From Prevotella sp. (GTDB taxonomy: Bacteria > Bacteroidota > Bacteroidia > Bacteroidales > Bacteroidaceae): a stretch of DNA of 64,000 nucleotides. Under the pieces are notes generated by a model. That model was not told the origin of the DNA, did not search any database, and saw only the letters and a list, made by a program, of their open reading frames with translations. The position numbers were made by a program, and so were the translations under genes. Numbering within the stretch: position 1 is the stretch's first letter; every line of letters starts with the position of its first letter. Positions 41,021 through 49,538 of this stretch are shown piece after piece. Where the stretch lies: the NCBI GenBank assembly GCA_017554385.1, contig JAFZIL010000065.1, positions 94,162 to 158,161 on the forward strand, read 5' to 3'.

Positions 41021-42817
41021 TTAGTAGTTCTTCTCAAAGTCATTCGTATTCTTATATGCAGGATTCTGTCGTAGCAGCGGGCAGACAATGATGTCGCTGT
41101 TTGGCACAGGCATATAGAGGTAGGCCTCATTCTGCATCTTGGCAGCCACAGCCGAACCGTCGGAGCCGCGGCTCCTGATCATCAGTTTCTTCATGTCTTG
41201 GGAGATAGTGCCAAGCTGGTTGGTCTCATTGAGATCAACAAGCAGCTTGTCGTACTTCGATGCATCGTAGTCGACGTGACGGTAGCTATAGCGCATCAGG
41301 TCGTACCAGCGCTTGCCCTCAAAGCAGAGCTCGCGTTGACGCTCCTGCATGACCAGCAGCTCCATCTGTTCCTTATCGTAGTTCTGATAGACGTTCCACG
41401 TCATGGAGTCGGTCAGGTTGTCCTGAGCCAGCGAGCGGGTGTTCACAGCCTGCACGAGTGTGAAGGGCACGCGCAGCAGTTCCTTCTGCTGAGCCGTTTC
41501 CATCGTCGTGTCGACCTGCTGCACCAGCGCCTCGGCTTTCATCAGCATGATATCGGTGAGACGGTAGATGATGTAGTTCTGATTGCTGCCACCATAATTG
41601 ACAGAAGTCTCGCGACGCTGCGAGGTCTTCGAAGTCAGCGCATTGGGCGAAATCATCTTGCGCACGTCAAGGTTGCCATCGCTGGTCACATCGTAGCAGC
41701 TTGCATAATAGCGCAGATCGTTGCTTGAGAAAACCTGTCCGGCCTGTAGATTGGCCACCTTTGATGAGGCAGCCCCGAAAATCTGTGCAGCCTTCAGATA
41801 GCCCTCACCACTGCTGATGTTGCCATACTTGTAGTAGTACTGTATAACGGCCAGGTTGCTGCGCGACTGCAGTTCGAAGATGCTTTCCTCTGCGTTCTGA
41901 TTGACGAACAGTTCTGTGTATTCAGCGACGGCGTCGGCCAAAGGATACTCCTTCACCTCCACCTCGTTGCGTCCAGGCACATGCTGTTTTTTCTTCGACT
42001 CGATGACCAGGTCACAATAGTCCACACAACGCTGATAGTCGGCATCGCTGTGGGTCAAGGAAGCACGCCAGAGATAGATATCAGCCAACAGGGCATTGAT
42101 GCCATCGTCGGTGAACCAGCCTACGCGCTGCCACTCGCCTGTAGAGAATCCCGATGCCTTCACAGAGTTCTTGGCAGCTTCCTCCAGATCCTCAATACAA
42201 CGTCCCAACACGTATGCGGGCGTCGACTGCGGCACCTGCATGTTCTGGCTGCTGTTCATATAGGCCTCGGTGATATAGGGCACGTCGCGATAGTTGCGCA
42301 CCAGGAAGAAATAGCACAAGGCACGCAAAGCCAGCATCTGCGAACGATCGGTGAGATAGTCACCCTCGGTATAGTTCGGGTCTACTTGCTGCACCTCCTC
42401 GGCTCTTTCAAGCACAATGTTACAGCGGTTAATCACCGAATAGACCGATGCCCATGCGCCAAACATATTGGTGGTCTGCATGTTCACAGCAGCCATCTCG
42501 GCCAGTGCATCGTAAGTGCTGCCCGACGGTGAGGTAGCCAGCACCAGTTCGTCGGAACGGAAACCACCCCAAACGATGAGTCGCGTCAGTACGTCGTTAG
42601 AGGCCATAGCCGAATAGGCGGCATTGACCATCGACGACACGTCGCTTTTTGTCTGCCAGAAATCCTCGTCGACAGTCTTGTCGTCGGGCAGGATGATCGT
42701 ATCGAGGCAGGATGCGAGCATCAGAGATGCACTAAAGGTAAAAGTGAATAGTGAATAGTGAAAAATTTGCTTCCGCAATCCTTTTATCCACTGCTTCTTG
42801 TTTATCTTGGTAATCAT
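41021..42817 (-). CDS. SusD/RagB-family surface glycan-binding lipoprotein (first pair)
   Basis: 598 residues from ATG 42817. The lipobox is LASC, followed by LDTI. SusD signatures are DEDFWQTKSDVSSMVNAAYSA, MLALRALCYFFLVRNYRDVPYITEAY and QRELCFEGKRWYDLMRYSYRH, with a C-terminal PVPNSDIIVCPLLRQNPAY. It partners the upstream SusC. Its first 29 residues (MITKINKKQWIKGLRK...) are identical to the FAS1 lipoprotein at 36974-38767, although the mature proteins are unrelated. Confidence 0.95.
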   Translation of the reverse strand: MITKINKKQWIKGLRKQIFHYSLFTFTFSASLMLASCLDTIILPDDKTVDEDFWQTKSDVSSMVNAAYSAMASNDVLTRLIVWGGFRSDELVLATSPSGSTYDALAEMAAVNMQTTNMFGAWASVYSVINRCNIVLERAEEVQQVDPNYTEGDYLTDRSQMLALRALCYFFLVRNYRDVPYITEAYMNSSQNMQVPQSTPAYVLGRCIEDLEEAAKNSVKASGFSTGEWQRVGWFTDDGINALLADIYLWRASLTHSDADYQRCVDYCDLVIESKKKQHVPGRNEVEVKEYPLADAVAEYTELFVNQNAEESIFELQSRSNLAVIQYYYKYGNISSGEGYLKAAQIFGAASSKVANLQAGQVFSSNDLRYYASCYDVTSDGNLDVRKMISPNALTSKTSQRRETSVNYGGSNQNYIIYRLTDIMLMKAEALVQQVDTTMETAQQKELLRVPFTLVQAVNTRSLAQDNLTDSMTWNVYQNYDKEQMELLVMQERQRELCFEGKRWYDLMRYSYRHVDYDASKYDKLLVDLNETNQLGTISQDMKKLMIRSRGSDGSAVAAKMQNEAYLYMPVPNSDIIVCPLLRQNPAYKNTNDFEKNY

Positions 42818-42822
42818 AATTC
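42732..42822. repeat. 91-bp duplicated 5' segment (signal-peptide coding, copy 2)
   Basis: The partner of 38682-38772, with the half-element at 42744-42776. Leader heptads (AATTCTC, AATTCTT, AATTCTC) run from 42818 and, with a last partial unit, fill the gap to the SusC stop at 42845. Confidence 0.9.
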
Positions 42823-42844
42823 TCAATTCTTAATTCTCAATTGT

Positions 42845-45800
42845 TTAGAATCCCACGTTCAGCGTTACAGTAAACTGCTTCGAGCGCGGTGTCTTCGAAT
42901 TGTCGATAGCGGGCTGATAGCCTTTGGCCGAAACCTCGGGGTCGATGCCGCTGTAACGGGTCCACACATAGAGGTTGTTCAGCGAGGCGTATGCCTGCAG
43001 GTTGCTCAGTCCCCACGACTTGATGAGCTTGCGGTCGAAGTTGTAGGCAATCTGCAAGTTCTGGAAGCGTACGAAGCCTCCATCCTCGACATAGCGGTCA
43101 GAGTTCTGCCAGTTATATCCGGCATTATACATGGCACGCGGCATAGGTGTCACGTCGCCGTCCTTGCGCCAACGGTAGTTCACAGTGGCACTCTGGTTGT
43201 TGGTGCCGTACATCTGCTCCAAGCTCATGCGGGCCATATTGACCACTTTGTTGCCGAAGCGGTAGTTGAAGCGTCCCTTGATGCTCCAAGGACCATAGCG
43301 CAGGGTGAGGTTGAAACCACCGTTCACCTTCGGGAGCGAATTGCCGAGGTAGACCACATCAAGGGCATTGATCTGTCCGTCGTGGTTCACATCCTCGTAG
43401 ATGGCATCACCTCCCTGGAAACGATAGGTCTGCGTTCCGTCGCTGTAATTGTAAACCAGTCGCTGGGGTTCACCGGTATTGGTCATGATGACTTTACCAT
43501 CCTGACCCACGGCAATGGGCGCGGTCTTCCCTGCTGCAATGAAGTCGTTGAGCCAGGACTCATACTCGGCCGACGTGAGTCCGTTCTCCTTGCGATAGTT
43601 CTGCAGGTAGTCGTAGGTATACTGGTAGACACCTTTGTAGCGGAATCCGTAGATGGAACCCAACGAGTTGTTGATCTGCACGCGAACGGGATAGGTGCCG
43701 CGTGCGGTAGCATCCCAAGTTGTTCCGTTGATGCTCTGCAGCACACTCTCGTCCATTTCCTTGAGCAGGTTGGTGTTCTGGGCGATGTTGAAGCCGAAGT
43801 CAGCCGAGAACTTTCCAATCTTCACGAACTTCTTGGCATTGAAGTTCAGTTCCCATCCTTCGTTGGTCATTCGTCCCACATTAGCGTAGGAAATGGTTGA
43901 ATAGCCAGTAAACGAGGGAATGTTCACATTCGACATGAGCAGGTCCGTCGTGTTCTTATGATAGTAGTCAAAGTCTATCTCGAACCGGTCGTTGAGGAAG
44001 CCGAGGTTGAAACCGAGGTTATAGCTTTCGGTCTTCTCCCAGCGCAGGTCGTCAAGCTTCAATCCGTCGAGCGTGGCAATGTTTGACAGGTTCGTCGAAC
44101 CCTTACCATAGCTGCCAGCCGAAGTGTTGTACGTGTTATAGAAAAGATAGTCCTTATCGGGAGCCTTACCTACGATACCCCATGATGCACGCAGGCCCAA
44201 CATCGACAGCACGCTCTTCGACCACTTCATAAACGGTTCGTCAATCACGTTCCATCGGGTTGACACACCGGGGAAGTAAGCCCACTTGTTCTTCGGACCG
44301 AACTTCGAGTCGCCGTCGGCACGAAGCGAGAAGCCTACCGAGTAACGTCCGTCAAGGTAGCTCAGGTGTCCGTTATAGAGCACGTTCTGCGAGTTCGAAC
44401 GTCCGTTGCCGCTGGACGGTGCCTTGTAGAGATAGCCATCTATGGTAGGCGAGGTGTAGCCGTTGGGCAGGTGGCTCATGTTCACCGTCTGATTGTTGTT
44501 CTTCTGGGTGCTCATCTCGTAGCGCAACAGCATGGTGGCACTCCAGTCGCGATTACGGAAGTAAGGTGTGAAGACGAGCTCGGCACGTCCGCCTATCTTC
44601 ATACGGTTGAACTCGTAGTTCGATGTCTGGTTATAGCTGTCCGACGTCCAGAGAGCATTGGAAAGCGAAGCGGGATAATAGGAAGGCTTGCTCTCGGCAA
44701 AGATGTCGAAGTCAACGCGTCCGTTGAATGTCAGTCGGCTCTTCTCGGCCTCAGTACCGAGAATCTCGTACTTGATAGTGAAGTCGGGCGTCAGTCGGTA
44801 GGTCTGATCCTTTATCCAGGCATTGTTGGCAATGGCCACGGGGTTGCCCAGCGAGTAGACACCGCGCAGTTCGTAGCTGGAATAAGGACCGTCGTAGGGG
44901 GTCTGGTAGACACCGCCCACACGCTCACCCGTGCGGTTCATCAGATAGTATTCGTCGGTATCAGTGCCATCGGCATTCTGGCGATAGATGCTCATGTTGG
45001 GCGCCATGTTCTGGGCAATGCCCAACAGGTCGCTGTAGTTCTGGTTGTTGTTGGTATAGGTCAGGGCGAAGTTGGTGATAAAACGTATGCGGTCACTGAC
45101 GTTATAGTCCAAAGCCATACGGGTAGTGAACTGCTGGAACTTCTGCTTGATGATCGATCCCGTCTGGTGCTTGTAGCCAGCCGAGATACGGAACGTGGCT
45201 TTCTGACCACCACCGGTGAGGTTGACGTTCCAGTCGTGCATGGCACCAAACTGCTTCACGGCATCGACCCAGTCGGTGTTGTTGTTCCAGTTCTCGAACT
45301 CAGCCCAGGACTTGTCGTAGTTGAGCTCGGCAATATTGGTCGTGGCTGTAGATGCCTGAGTGGGATTATAGAACTCCTCCTTCATCAGCATGGTGTAGTC
45401 GTCGCCGTTGAGGAGCTTGTAGCCCTCGGGCTGCCAGGTACCAGTGAACTTGTAAGACACGTTGATTTTGGGTTTGCCACGCGTACCGCGCTTGGTGGTA
45501 ATCTGAATGACACCGTTGGCACCACGTGAACCCCATACTGCCGTAGCGGCAGCATCCTTGAGCACAGTGATCGAGGCGATATCCTCCACGTTCACCGAGA
45601 GTAGCGACGAGTACTGCTCTTCGTCGGCATTGGCATAGTCGAAGTTCTCGTCGGGGTTATCGAAGATCTTGTCATCGACCACAATCAGCGGGTTGGCGTT
45701 GGCCGAAAGGGTGGTGACACCACGCAGACGCATCTGTGTTCCAGAACCCAGGTTACCTGAGTTCGACACGATGTCGAGACCTGCAATCTCACCCTGCAGG

Positions 45801-46249
45801 GCCTCGTCGGCTGAGGTGAAGGCCAGACCTTCGACCTGTTCCATCGACATCGTCTGCTGCGACACGGCGATTTCCTTCTTCTGGAGCATCAGACCGCCCG
45901 AGTTTCCACGACGTCCCTTCACGGTTACTTCCTTCAGCACGGTGTTGGCGGGGTCGAGCTTCACCTTGAACGTGGTCTGCGAGCCGATGGTCATCACCTT
46001 GTCCTTGTCGCCTACGTATGAGAATTTCAACTTGTTCTTGGCACTCTTCACCGTCATGGAGAAGTTACCGTTAAAGTCGGTCTGAGTAGCCGAGACGATA
46101 CGGTTGTTGGCATCGATCTCCACGACGTTGCCCATCATAATGGGACCGTCGGCATCGCTCAGCGTACCCGAAATGCGCACCCCCTGGGCCACAGCCAGTT
46201 GACAGGCCACTGCCATGAGTGCGGTAAATATGAATTTCTTGATATTCAT
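42845..46249 (-). CDS. SusC/RagA-family TonB-dependent transporter (first pair)
   Basis: 1134 residues. The signal peptide is IKKFIFTALMAVACQLAVAQ. The carboxypeptidase-regulatory-like domain is at about 22-105 (ISGTLSDADGPIMMGNVVEID). The plug has LRGVTTLSANANPLIVVDDK and ITVLKDAAATAVWGSRGANGVIQITTKRG, and the beta-barrel ends KQFTVTLNVGF. It imports the ligand bound by the SusD encoded 27 bp downstream. It is the second gene of the operon, 36 bp after the long FAS1 gene. Confidence 0.96.
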   Translation of the reverse strand: MNIKKFIFTALMAVACQLAVAQGVRISGTLSDADGPIMMGNVVEIDANNRIVSATQTDFNGNFSMTVKSAKNKLKFSYVGDKDKVMTIGSQTTFKVKLDPANTVLKEVTVKGRRGNSGGLMLQKKEIAVSQQTMSMEQVEGLAFTSADEALQGEIAGLDIVSNSGNLGSGTQMRLRGVTTLSANANPLIVVDDKIFDNPDENFDYANADEEQYSSLLSVNVEDIASITVLKDAAATAVWGSRGANGVIQITTKRGTRGKPKINVSYKFTGTWQPEGYKLLNGDDYTMLMKEEFYNPTQASTATTNIAELNYDKSWAEFENWNNNTDWVDAVKQFGAMHDWNVNLTGGGQKATFRISAGYKHQTGSIIKQKFQQFTTRMALDYNVSDRIRFITNFALTYTNNNQNYSDLLGIAQNMAPNMSIYRQNADGTDTDEYYLMNRTGERVGGVYQTPYDGPYSSYELRGVYSLGNPVAIANNAWIKDQTYRLTPDFTIKYEILGTEAEKSRLTFNGRVDFDIFAESKPSYYPASLSNALWTSDSYNQTSNYEFNRMKIGGRAELVFTPYFRNRDWSATMLLRYEMSTQKNNNQTVNMSHLPNGYTSPTIDGYLYKAPSSGNGRSNSQNVLYNGHLSYLDGRYSVGFSLRADGDSKFGPKNKWAYFPGVSTRWNVIDEPFMKWSKSVLSMLGLRASWGIVGKAPDKDYLFYNTYNTSAGSYGKGSTNLSNIATLDGLKLDDLRWEKTESYNLGFNLGFLNDRFEIDFDYYHKNTTDLLMSNVNIPSFTGYSTISYANVGRMTNEGWELNFNAKKFVKIGKFSADFGFNIAQNTNLLKEMDESVLQSINGTTWDATARGTYPVRVQINNSLGSIYGFRYKGVYQYTYDYLQNYRKENGLTSAEYESWLNDFIAAGKTAPIAVGQDGKVIMTNTGEPQRLVYNYSDGTQTYRFQGGDAIYEDVNHDGQINALDVVYLGNSLPKVNGGFNLTLRYGPWSIKGRFNYRFGNKVVNMARMSLEQMYGTNNQSATVNYRWRKDGDVTPMPRAMYNAGYNWQNSDRYVEDGGFVRFQNLQIAYNFDRKLIKSWGLSNLQAYASLNNLYVWTRYSGIDPEVSAKGYQPAIDNSKTPRSKQFTVTLNVGF

Positions 46250-46285
46250 TGTAAAAATAGCCTTTAGAGATTCGTAGTTTGTTGT

Positions 46286-49123
46286 TTACTGCTCAATAAA
46301 ACGGCCATTGGCGTTGCGATAGAGAGGCTCGGAAATCTGGTGCACGGCACAGAACGATGAGGTCTCGATAGACGTGGCCTTGGTCTTGCTGGTGTTGAAC
46401 CAATAGTCGCGAGTCATCTTGTTGACAAGGCGCGAGGCATCGTTGGCATCGACCGTCACAGTGTGGTTGGCAGCGTCGGTGATGGTGATCTGGCCGTTGC
46501 CACCCGAGAGGCGAACTTCCTTGGCCACGCCAGTGGCATCGGAGCTGAGCGTCTGATAGCGTCCTGCTTCGACGGTGTTGTCGGCATAGACCGAATTGGT
46601 CACGAAGTGATAGCGCACGAAGTCGCGTATGGCGGTGATCATCTTCAAGGCACTTGCCTGGTCGGCAGCTTCGTTAGTACCCACGGGATCGCTGCCATCG
46701 GCAGGATAGTACTTGTGGAACAGGGCCACGATGTCGTCCCAGCGAGGCAGTCCGTTGCTATAGGCTTTCTGCATGGCCGCGTTGTCGGGTGCGAAGAGCG
46801 TATAGTTAAAGGTGTTGAACATCTTCACGTTGTAGTCGAGACAAGCTTCCTCGATACTGGTGGTACCCAACTTATAGTTGCGGGTGAAGATGGTGTAGGC
46901 ATCTTGTGGCGAGGGCATGCCCTTCACGGCAGCCTCGGCTGAGATGCCAGCCCACGACAGCACGTCGGTAGCATCGAAGCCACTGCAAGCTTTCAGGAAC
47001 TCAGAGAACTGAGGATTGGAGTTGATGACCGAGTAGACGCTCTGGTGTGGCGGCTGGATGATACGGTCGAGACGGTAAGTGATACCGTTCTTCTCGTTGT
47101 AGATCTGCTTGATACGGGGAGCGGGGAACAAGGGATTCTGCTCATATTGTTCACCCGAGATGGCGCGACCGTCCATCCGGTTGCCGTCGACATAGACTGC
47201 GCCACCATGCTTGGTCTTGTAGAAGTGATTCTTTCCGATGACCTCGCCGCTGTTAAGCACTAAAGTGTGATAGTTCAGGATGTCGACCATCTGGGCTTTC
47301 ACCTCCTGGATGGTAGAGCGGCGGGCATTGCCCACGGGCTCGCCCGTCTCGGGGTTATAATAATAGCGGTCTACCTTCAGCTCGGGTTTCGTGCTGGGGT
47401 CGTAGTAGAAGTGGAGCAGGTCGGGACGTGTCTTGGTGGGATCGTCAGGATCCTGATGGCCCAGCGAGGCGGGGTCGACATAGTAGAGGTCGAAGGCGTT
47501 GTCCTCGGGAATGAAGAAGGCGTAGTTGGCCTTCATGGCGAGGAGGTAGTACTTGAAGTCTACACCGAGATAGTCGCCGTTGGCCACACCGTCCTGTATG
47601 GCCCAGTTCATCACCTTCAGGTCGGGATAGACAGAAGCGGGTGCCATGACCGACTGATACTCGTCGGGGGCAATAAGCGTATTGGTGACGTAGACCACGC
47701 CATTGTTGGCAATGGTGATGTCGTACTTGCCGTTGTCTTTCTTGGCAATCGAGTCAACAGCCAGGCCCATTACCTCAGCGGCATCGTTGAGCACGGTCTG
47801 GAACTTGCTGGGCACAGAAGCGGTGAAGTTGGCCTTCATGAGGTTCTTGGTGAAGGCGGTGAGCACCTGCGGGTTCTTGGCGTGTAGCGAGTCGAGGTTC
47901 TCCATGAGGTTGGCCTCGTTGTTGGGCTTGTCGCCATATATATCAATAAGGTATGCACCCTTGCCGCCCGGCAGGAAGTAGCTCTTCACGGCGGCGTCCT
48001 CGGGCACGAAGAAGGCACCCATGTCCATGATGGAGACATCGACGTTGCCGGCACGTGAAACCTTGGGATAGTACTGGTTCCAACCCGGGTCATAGCTTAA
48101 TATCTGGGTAGTGGGCACGGGCATGCTGTTGGGGTCGCTATTTAAAGCCACGTTGCTCGTTGCCGAGCTCTCGTTGGAGCGTGCACTGAAGTACTGCATC
48201 TGGTAGATGGAGTCTTTCAGGGGCTTGTTGTTGGTCACGGCCCAGTCGTTGTAGTTGCGTGTGGTCTGCTCATCATAGAAAGGCACGGAGAAATAGTCGA
48301 GCACGCGGCTCCATAGCTGGGTGTTGCCCTTGCGGCGGAGCACCTGAGCCATGTTGCCCGGGGGAACGACCACGTCTTCCATCTGATGGATGTAGCCATT
48401 CTGACAGGTGATGTCGCCACTGACGACACGGTCGTTGAAGATGTAGGCAGTTCCTTCGGTAAACGGTGTGCCGGTCAGGATGGCAAAGTCGCTCTCGTCG
48501 CCAAGGGTCGAGATGCCGTTCTGCAACATATATTCACGCGTCAGGTGTATCATCATGGGGCGCGAAGCGTCGCTCACCAAGTCGATACCCTTGTCGTAGA
48601 ACTTTTTCCAGTAGGGATTGTTCTTCGGCATGAGGTCAGGACTGCTGATGTGCTGCACGGTGTCGATGACACTCATGTTGGTGGCATGCTTCACAGCATA
48701 GCCTTTCATCGGCTCGTTGGTACCGTTACTCACGTTGGGCAGCATGCCAAGGAGCAGCGCATTGTCGAGCATCGAGCTGTAGAGCAGCAGCTTTTTCTGG
48801 GCCTGCGACAGCTGTTCGTAGCTTGTCACACCCCAGTCATTACTCTTGAAGAACCGCTCGAACGCCTCGTCGTTGGCAGGGAACACCGTCTTCGAACCTG
48901 TGCGGTTGAGGGTCTCGGCATAGCCCAGATCGTCGACCAGACGCAGGTAATTGTTGAAGGTGCCCGACAACTTCGCGTTGTTGTCCGGATTCTTCAATTC
49001 CGCATAGATGCTCGAACCAAGCCACGACGGCTTGCTTTCAGCATCCACCTCCTCGTATTTGTCTACGCAGGAGGTCATCAATCCCGTGAGAACGAGAGAG
49101 ATACAGAAAAAGAATTTCTTCAT
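46286..49123 (-). CDS. FAS1 (fasciclin)-domain lipoprotein, 945 aa
   Basis: The signal peptide KKFFFCISLVLTGLMTSC has lipobox LMTSC. Several FAS1-like domains are present: FNNYLRLVDDLGYAETLNRTGSKTVFPANDEAF near residue 55, a second with YFLPGGKGAY/VVYVTNTLIAPDE, a third near YAFFIPEDNAFDLYY and a fourth near QFSEFLKACSG and YTLFAPDNAAMQKAY. It is probably a long multi-domain surface binding protein. It is first in the seven-gene operon, directly behind the promoter at 49196-49227, so it may be the most abundant product. The ligand is unknown. Confidence 0.88.
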   Translation of the reverse strand: MKKFFFCISLVLTGLMTSCVDKYEEVDAESKPSWLGSSIYAELKNPDNNAKLSGTFNNYLRLVDDLGYAETLNRTGSKTVFPANDEAFERFFKSNDWGVTSYEQLSQAQKKLLLYSSMLDNALLLGMLPNVSNGTNEPMKGYAVKHATNMSVIDTVQHISSPDLMPKNNPYWKKFYDKGIDLVSDASRPMMIHLTREYMLQNGISTLGDESDFAILTGTPFTEGTAYIFNDRVVSGDITCQNGYIHQMEDVVVPPGNMAQVLRRKGNTQLWSRVLDYFSVPFYDEQTTRNYNDWAVTNNKPLKDSIYQMQYFSARSNESSATSNVALNSDPNSMPVPTTQILSYDPGWNQYYPKVSRAGNVDVSIMDMGAFFVPEDAAVKSYFLPGGKGAYLIDIYGDKPNNEANLMENLDSLHAKNPQVLTAFTKNLMKANFTASVPSKFQTVLNDAAEVMGLAVDSIAKKDNGKYDITIANNGVVYVTNTLIAPDEYQSVMAPASVYPDLKVMNWAIQDGVANGDYLGVDFKYYLLAMKANYAFFIPEDNAFDLYYVDPASLGHQDPDDPTKTRPDLLHFYYDPSTKPELKVDRYYYNPETGEPVGNARRSTIQEVKAQMVDILNYHTLVLNSGEVIGKNHFYKTKHGGAVYVDGNRMDGRAISGEQYEQNPLFPAPRIKQIYNEKNGITYRLDRIIQPPHQSVYSVINSNPQFSEFLKACSGFDATDVLSWAGISAEAAVKGMPSPQDAYTIFTRNYKLGTTSIEEACLDYNVKMFNTFNYTLFAPDNAAMQKAYSNGLPRWDDIVALFHKYYPADGSDPVGTNEAADQASALKMITAIRDFVRYHFVTNSVYADNTVEAGRYQTLSSDATGVAKEVRLSGGNGQITITDAANHTVTVDANDASRLVNKMTRDYWFNTSKTKATSIETSSFCAVHQISEPLYRNANGRFIEQ

Positions 49124-49170
49124 AAATGGTTATTAGCTAATATTATTTTTTGATTTGTTTTGCATGCATT

Positions 49171-49186
49171 ATCACCCACTGGTGAT
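49171..49186 (-). promoter_or_regulatory. Perfect dyad at the operon's transcript start
   Basis: ATCACC-CACT-GGTGAT lies a few bases downstream of the predicted -7 box of the SusCD-FAS1 operon. It could be an operator or a 5'-UTR hairpin; neither is shown. Confidence 0.5.
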
Positions 49187-49195
49187 TTCAAGTTG

Positions 49196-49227
49196 CAAAA
49201 ATACTATAAATTTATGAAACATGCAAA
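49196..49227 (-). promoter_or_regulatory. Promoter of the SusCD-FAS1 operon
   Basis: On the minus strand, TTTG (49227-49224), a 20-bp spacer and TATTTTTG (49203-49196). The predicted leader is about 65 nt. No other promoter of this type was found in the gaps down to 31.7 kb. Confidence 0.75.
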
Positions 49228-49272
49228 AAAAAACTACCGCAATTATTGACTTTTATCCCCAAATTTTGCAGA

Positions 49273-49448
49273 GACACAGATTCATTCTGTGGTCTAACAG
49301 CCCCTGTTAGCTGGTCTAACAGCCCCTGTTTGCAGGTCTAACAGCCCCTGTTAGCCACTCAAACAGCCCCTGTTAGCCACTCAAACAGCCCCTCTGAGCT
49401 ACTCAAACAGCCCCTCTCAACTCCCCAAACAGCCATTCATTCTTAGTT
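49273..49448. repeat. 22-bp tandem array C (about 8 units)
   Basis: Six clear 22-bp units span 49295-49426, with AACAG-CCC-CTGTT dyads in the first four and diverged right arms in the last two. A degenerate unit follows (49427-49448). An in-phase first unit (49273-49294) carries a different dyad, CACAGA-N5-TCTGTG. The unit at 49317-49338 ends in TGTTTGCAGGTC, exactly as the first ATAGTACTAT unit of array A. The array lies between the terminator of the 933-aa gene and the SusCD-FAS1 promoter. Nothing else was seen in this 415-bp gap. Confidence 0.95.
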
Positions 49449-49477
49449 CATTCACAAGGAATGACGAGTCAAATTAC

Positions 49478-49510
49478 GAAAAAAATGAGGGGGACGCAAG
49501 CGCCCCCCTC
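49478..49510 (-). terminator. Rho-independent terminator of the 933-aa protein gene
   Basis: The stem GAGGGGG (49487-49493) pairs with CCCCCTC (49504-49510), with extra CGC/GCG pairing inside. On the minus strand it is followed by a run of seven T. It lies 29 bp after the stop codon. Confidence 0.88.
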
Positions 49511-49538
49511 GTTGTTATCCCGGATTGTGGAAGAAGAA

